Assembly (NCBI GenBank): GCA_012511085.1
Contig: JAAZGU010000220.1
Coordinates: forward strand, 1-8,740
Origin: Erysipelothrix sp.
GTDB lineage: Bacteria; Bacillota_I; Bacilli_A; Erysipelotrichales; Erysipelotrichaceae
Direction: 5' to 3'
DNA: 8,740 bases
Shown here: piece after piece, positions 5,231 through 8,740 of the stretch
Layout: every line of letters starts with the position of its first letter
Position numbering within the stretch: the stretch's first letter is position 1
The notes under the pieces: model-generated
Database searches by the model: none
What the model was told of the DNA's origin: nothing
The model's input: only the letters and a program-made list of their open reading frames with translations
Position numbers and translations under genes: made by a program

Positions 5231-6460
5231 ATGGAAAAACGTACTGGAATTATATTAGCAATTGTCGAAACAGATTATTTTCAAGAGAAGATTGAAGAAC
5301 TCAAAAATTTGTGCGCCACCATCAACATTGAGGTTGTGGATGTGTTCACACAAAACCTTGATGAGCGGCGTGTGGGCTTGCTCGGTAAAGGGAAGTTACA
5401 GGAAATTGTGAACTCAGAAGTTGATTTTGATGTTGTGATCACTTATCAAAATTTATCAAACCTTGACATACGTGTTTTAGGTGAAATCTTCGACTGTGAG
5501 ATTTTAGATAAACAACGTGTCATTTTAAATATATTTGCCTTGCGTGCGCAAAGCAAACTTGCGAAGATGGAAGTCGAACTCGCAGGACTTTATTTAAAGC
5601 GTGATGAACTTGTGGGGAGTTATCAAGCCTACTCGCGTCAAGTTGGCGGAAGTGGGTCGATTGCACTACGCGGTGGTGGTGAGCAGCAGTTGCAAGTGGA
5701 TCGCCGTCGCATCAATCAACGCATCACGCGTTTAAAGAAAGCAATCCATAAAGAAAAACAAAGCATTCGTGTGAGTCAACGACGCCAAAAGGCAACGAAC
5801 ATCTTTACGGTTGCTTTGATCGGATACACAAATGCAGGGAAGTCAACTTTGTTCAATCGCTTGTTAGCCATGAGTGAACCGGATAAATCTCACAAACAAG
5901 TTTTGAGTAAGGACCAAGTGTTTTCATCCTTGGATGTCACAACTCGTAAAATTGAAATCAGCGGTTATCCTTCTTTCTTGATTGTGGACACGGTTGGTTT
6001 TGTGATTGATTTGCCACGTGATTTAGTGGCATCCTTTCATTCAACGTTAGCGTCCCTTGAAAATGCGGACTGCATCGTTGAAGTGTTGGATGGTTCTTAT
6101 GATTTAACGATGCAATTGGAAAGCATCGATCAGTTTACGCAAAGCATCGCCCATGACAACATTATTAAAGTCATTAATAAAAAAGACTTACTGACTGAAA
6201 ATCACACACCGTTTTTAGCAATCAGTGCGAAGACAGCGGAAAACATTGATGTTTTGTTGGAACAAATCAAACATCAACACTTGATGGCCCTTACAAAACA
6301 ACGAGGTTACATCCATAAAGACAACCTTTATCGCTTCTATCAAGATGAGCGAGTTTACGTTGAAATCTTGGATGAAGCGGAACATTTACTTTACTGCGAT
6401 GTTTATTATAATCAACAAAATAAATATTTATTAAATTACATGACGGCGCAAGCTCTGTGA
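5231..6460 (+). CDS. hflX: GTPase HflX
   Basis: 409 residues, close to the usual length in Bacillota. HflX is a cytoplasmic translational GTPase that binds the 50S subunit and, in studied bacteria, splits stalled 70S ribosomes after heat or antibiotic stress. The N-terminal HflX domain (about 1-185) includes DERRVGLLGKGKLQEI, EILDKQRVILNIFALRAQ, the motif LVGSYQAYSRQVGGSGSIAL and a basic helix (RRRINQRITRLKKAI). The G domain shows G1 GYTNAGKST (198-206), a switch-I segment DVTTRK, G3 DTVGF (253-257), G4 NKKD (316-319) and G5 SAK (332-334). A short C-terminal domain follows. The ATG at 5231 is the first possible start, since an in-frame TAA lies at 5225-5227, and it gives a normal family N-terminus. 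No Shine-Dalgarno sequence precedes it. It is divergent from the RAYT-like gene. No terminator is visible after the stop, so read-through into the next gene is possible. Confidence 0.96.
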   Translation: MEKRTGIILAIVETDYFQEKIEELKNLCATINIEVVDVFTQNLDERRVGLLGKGKLQEIVNSEVDFDVVITYQNLSNLDIRVLGEIFDCEILDKQRVILNIFALRAQSKLAKMEVELAGLYLKRDELVGSYQAYSRQVGGSGSIALRGGGEQQLQVDRRRINQRITRLKKAIHKEKQSIRVSQRRQKATNIFTVALIGYTNAGKSTLFNRLLAMSEPDKSHKQVLSKDQVFSSLDVTTRKIEISGYPSFLIVDTVGFVIDLPRDLVASFHSTLASLENADCIVEVLDGSYDLTMQLESIDQFTQSIAHDNIIKVINKKDLLTENHTPFLAISAKTAENIDVLLEQIKHQHLMALTKQRGYIHKDNLYRFYQDERVYVEILDEAEHLLYCDVYYNQQNKYLLNYMTAQAL

Positions 6461-6494
6461 TAAAACGGATAGTTTAAACAAACCACTCATGAAA

Positions 6495-6511
6495 TTGTGA
6501 CATTATTGTGA
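6495..6511 (+). promoter_or_regulatory. Direct TTGTGA repeats upstream of the Crp/Fnr gene
   Basis: TTGTGA occurs at 6495-6500 and again at 6506-6511, an 11-base period that puts both on the same helical face. TTGTGA is the half-site type bound by several Crp/Fnr regulators (for example Crp and HcpR). Here the halves are direct, not inverted. If the promoter guess at 6518-6546 is right, they lie at activator-like distances upstream of the -35 box. Confidence 0.35.
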
Positions 6512-6517
6512 TAATCT

Positions 6518-6546
6518 TTGCTTTATGTCAAAATATTTGATAGAGT
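6518..6546 (+). promoter_or_regulatory. Candidate promoter of the Crp/Fnr gene with operator-like palindrome
   Basis: TTGCTT (6518-6523) and TAGAGT (6541-6546) have 17-base spacing but match the consensus only partly. Between them lies the imperfect palindrome 6526-6542 (TGTCAA...TTGATA; 6 of 8 pairs, with perfect TCAAA/TTTGA inner arms), which would block the promoter if bound. Transcription from here would give a leader of about 17 bases containing AAGGAGG. Confidence 0.35.
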
Positions 6547-6569
6547 TACACTATTAAGGAGGTGTTGCA

Positions 6570-7274
6570 ATGGAATGCAAATATTGCGCGTGTCAGGGTT
6601 GTGAAAACAAACGCTGCACCCATCGAATTCCTTTGTTTTCATCACTTTCTGAAGAAGAAATGATACAAATGCAGTCGTTGATCATTCAACGGAAATACAA
6701 AAAAGGCGACTATATTTTAGTGCCGAATGAACCCATGCATTGTTTATTTATATTAAACGAAGGTGTTGTGAAAATCACACGTGAAGCGAGTGACAATAAA
6801 GAACAAATTCTTTATTTGTTAAGCAACAATGAGTTTTTTGGAGAAACAAATTTATTTGCCAACATTCCATCGACGATGATGGCTGTTGCATTAACGGATA
6901 CGACCTTATGTACGATTTCAAAAGCGCATTTTCAAGGGTTGATCATGAAGCATCCTGCAATTGCTTTGAAAGTATTGGAAGAACTTTCACTACGTTTGCA
7001 TAAACTCGAGCAAATACTTGAGAATGTGGGAGGCAAATCAATTGATGAGCGCCTTATTAGTTTGCTTGATGACTTCTCTGAGAAATACGGTGAAACGGTA
7101 TCACAAGGTACCATGATTCATTTACCTCTCAATCGCGAAGAAATAGCGAATTACTTGGGATTAACGCGCGAAACCGTGAGTCGCAAATTAGCGAAATTAC
7201 ATAAAAGTGGGACCCTAAAAGTCATTGGACATCGCAAAATATTATTATATGATGAAGAAGAATCATCCCCGTGA
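6570..7274 (+). CDS. Crp/Fnr-family transcriptional regulator with N-terminal cysteine cluster
   Basis: 234 residues. The first 16 residues carry five cysteines (C3, C6, C8, C11, C16), then IPLFSSLSEEE opens a cyclic-nucleotide-type beta-roll (about 20-125) with YKKGDYIL, LFILNEGVVKI and FFGETNLF. A dimerisation helix (about 128-152) leads to a winged HTH (about 156-228) whose recognition segment is LTRETVSRKLAKL. C114 in 'TTLCTIS' falls where E. coli FNR has its fourth Fe-S ligand (C122). Oxygen, nitric oxide or thiol sensing by an Fe-S cluster or disulfide is therefore more likely than cAMP binding; the cAMP-contacting RS pair of Crp is not evident. The ATG follows AAGGAGG (6556-6562) by 7 bases. 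Its stop lies inside the terminator hairpin and overlaps the end of the convergent gene by 12 bases. Family certain; signal and targets inferred. Confidence 0.92.
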   Translation: MECKYCACQGCENKRCTHRIPLFSSLSEEEMIQMQSLIIQRKYKKGDYILVPNEPMHCLFILNEGVVKITREASDNKEQILYLLSNNEFFGETNLFANIPSTMMAVALTDTTLCTISKAHFQGLIMKHPAIALKVLEELSLRLHKLEQILENVGGKSIDERLISLLDDFSEKYGETVSQGTMIHLPLNREEIANYLGLTRETVSRKLAKLHKSGTLKVIGHRKILLYDEEESSP

Positions 7275-7286
7275 TGATTCTTTTTT
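7258..7286 (+). terminator. Rho-independent terminator shared by two convergent gene ends
   Basis: Perfect 10-bp arms (7258-7267 and 7273-7282) enclose a 5-base CCCGT loop and are followed by more T (through 7286), a good plus-strand terminator for the Crp/Fnr gene. Both stop codons (7272-7274 on +, 7263-7265 on -) are inside it. On the minus strand the tract after the hairpin is TTCATC, so termination there is weaker. Confidence 0.85.
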
Positions 7287-8740
7287 ATTGAGTTGACTTT
7301 CTAAGAGGTCAATAGTTTTTTCGATTTGAGAAATAACATAATCCTTGTCTTTAAAAACCGGTGCAATTTGATGAATCAGCTGTTGATGATGATAATCAAA
7401 GGTGTGCAGAATGTTACTGTCGTTTGTCTTTAAACAAATGACGTCCGTGGCGGATTGATTATTTTTTGTGCAAAATGAAACATGGAATTCACGTTGTTCA
7501 AAAGCGAGATCCAAAGTATCATCGATGAGAGACTCTTCGAGAATATACACATTAAAGAAAGCGTAGCGTACGATCGCAAAACGCAGATTTTTTAATGTTG
7601 TGATGATTTCTTGTGTCGTTAGTGCAAGGGTGCTATCACCAAAAAACAAGGGATCAAAATGGGTGTAGTCATCTTGATGTTGCAAGTTATGAAATAAAGT
7701 GATAGGTAAAACTAAAGTGTACTTAATTTGATTAAACATTGATATTTGGTTGGAAGTTATTTGTTTTTGTAAATTTAAGTATCGTAATTGATGTTGATGC
7801 ATTAATTGACTGCTGTATTGTTCAAAGACATGTTTTGGTAAGAACAACGATGGCAAGTGATTCGTTGTCTTAAAGACGTCATAAGGTGTGGTGCTCGCTG
7901 TGAGCCATGCTTCCAATAATTGCAGCTGATCTTGAGTTTTAAAGGCGGTAATCATTTCTTGCGCATGAATTAACCTTCCTAAAAATAATGATTCATACAT
8001 TTGCACGGTTGGTAAATGATCGTACATAAAGCAGATGTTTTCTTTTGGTGTTAATAAAGTGGAACGTGCATTGACAACAAGTTGATCTTTTAAAACCATC
8101 AAAGATTCTTTAATTGGCAATGTTAAATATTGAGGGCTGTTGTATGACCGTACGTTCCCACTGAAGTGGAGTTGATACCACAAATTTAAGTAGTTGAAAA
8201 AACTGCTGTGATCTTGTTGTGGATGATGGATGATATGAACGTTATGTTTTTTTAATACAATTTCTTGTAGCAAATCTCGCCATTCTTTTTGAAAGTTAAC
8301 ATCCTCACTCCACCAAATTAAGTTTTCATCCGAATAAATGTAAATATCGGTGGGTAGTGATTTCAGTGCTTGTTGCAAAAACCGTAAAATTGCTTTGCGT
8401 TTGCCTTTGTTATCATGGAAGATTGAGTAGGTTTTATTGATTTGTCCTGGTGATTCAATCACACGTGGTTGTTTTAAATTGGGAAGCGTAGTTGCTGTGG
8501 TTGTTGGACTTGCAGATGTTTGTGCACGGCGCTCTGACAAGTATTGAGTTAACAGTTGTAGCGGATCAGAAAGATGGGGTGTCACAAGTTTTTGCATGGC
8601 AAAAATATTTTGCAACGCTTGTTTTTCTTGATCGTTTTGTTTTAGATTCAGAAAAAATTGTGCAATGTCTTGCATTTGATTGTATTTAATTGAAGGATAT
8701 CGTTGCCCGTTCTTCCAACGTGACACCAGCGAGGGGTCCA
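7263..8740 (-). CDS. Large HTH regulator-like protein of unknown ligand, N-terminus beyond the window
   Basis: At least 491 residues, open to the right edge. A GTG at 8724-8726 could look like a start, but the frame continues upstream without a stop, reading DPSLVSRWKNGQRYPS across it. That is the second half of an Xre-like HTH (recognition helix SLVSRWKNGQR), so the true start is beyond 8740. A low-complexity linker (about 8460-8530, rich in Ala, Thr and Ser) leads to a large C-terminal region. Its first part, IYIYSDENLIWWSEDVNF and, some 25 residues on, HNVHIIHH, resembles the effector region of HTH proteins that I recall from other Bacillota and that have no known ligand. No membrane segment is seen. 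The rest has strand-helix alternation but no motif I can name. Context: it converges with the Crp/Fnr gene and overlaps it by 12 bases. Function unknown; transcriptional regulation is inferred only from the HTH. Confidence 0.75.
   Translation of the reverse strand, partial: DPSLVSRWKNGQRYPSIKYNQMQDIAQFFLNLKQNDQEKQALQNIFAMQKLVTPHLSDPLQLLTQYLSERRAQTSASPTTTATTLPNLKQPRVIESPGQINKTYSIFHDNKGKRKAILRFLQQALKSLPTDIYIYSDENLIWWSEDVNFQKEWRDLLQEIVLKKHNVHIIHHPQQDHSSFFNYLNLWYQLHFSGNVRSYNSPQYLTLPIKESLMVLKDQLVVNARSTLLTPKENICFMYDHLPTVQMYESLFLGRLIHAQEMITAFKTQDQLQLLEAWLTASTTPYDVFKTTNHLPSLFLPKHVFEQYSSQLMHQHQLRYLNLQKQITSNQISMFNQIKYTLVLPITLFHNLQHQDDYTHFDPLFFGDSTLALTTQEIITTLKNLRFAIVRYAFFNVYILEESLIDDTLDLAFEQREFHVSFCTKNNQSATDVICLKTNDSNILHTFDYHHQQLIHQIAPVFKDKDYVISQIEKTIDLLESQLNKKESSRG

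Noticed and set aside
6472..6479. GTTTAAAC palindrome after hflX as a terminator
   Set aside because: It has no loop and no following T tract, so it is just a short AT-rich palindrome.
1..8740. CRISPR array, tRNA/rRNA genes, riboswitch or replication origin
   Set aside because: No regularly spaced repeats, tRNA-like cloverleaf or long structured leader was found; all gaps between genes are about 110 bases or shorter.

Overview
This is an AT-rich window from a low-GC Gram-positive lineage. TGA is used as a stop at the ends of several genes (kbl, the RAYT-like gene, hflX, the Crp/Fnr gene), so the genetic code is not the Mycoplasma code with TGA as Trp. The protein families fit Bacillota or the standard-code mollicute relatives (Erysipelotrichia, Haloplasma or Izemoplasma-like groups). 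The exact taxon cannot be fixed from the sequence alone. Nothing here looks like a phage, a CRISPR array or an intact insertion sequence, and I see no tRNA or rRNA gene.

Layout from left to right: (1) the 3' end of a DUF6930-like hypothetical gene on +, convergent with (2) a minus-strand threonine-to-glycine operon, tdh-kbl, ended by a hairpin terminator. (3) A minus-strand redox operon follows: an AhpF/TrxB-type flavin disulfide reductase, then a two-domain thioredoxin-fold protein with two CxxC centres. It has its own near-consensus promoter and terminator. (4) Directly upstream of that operon, on the same strand, is a RAYT-like (Transposase_17/Y1) gene. Its HUH motif is broken, and an imperfect 16-bp inverted repeat brackets it. 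One repeat copy lies in the promoter of the reductase operon and the other in the promoter of the RAYT-like gene itself. (5) Divergent from it is hflX, a ribosome-splitting GTPase, apparently translated from an almost leaderless message. (6) Next is a Crp/Fnr-family regulator with an N-terminal cysteine cluster suggestive of an Fe-S or thiol redox sensor, with operator-like repeats in front of it. (7) Last, overlapping it tail to tail, is a large HTH protein of unknown ligand whose N-terminus lies beyond the right edge.

The common theme is stress and redox physiology (thiol reduction, a redox-type regulator, HflX) beside amino-acid catabolism. The most unusual part is the RAYT-like gene with its two repeat copies. 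The cis elements overlap real-looking promoters and the nuclease centre is damaged, so a domesticated DNA-binding role controlling itself and the reductase operon is a plausible, unproven reading. Several start codons were revised from promoter and ribosome-binding-site positions: the reductase begins at 4400 and the RAYT-like protein at 5138, not at the upstream TTG codons.
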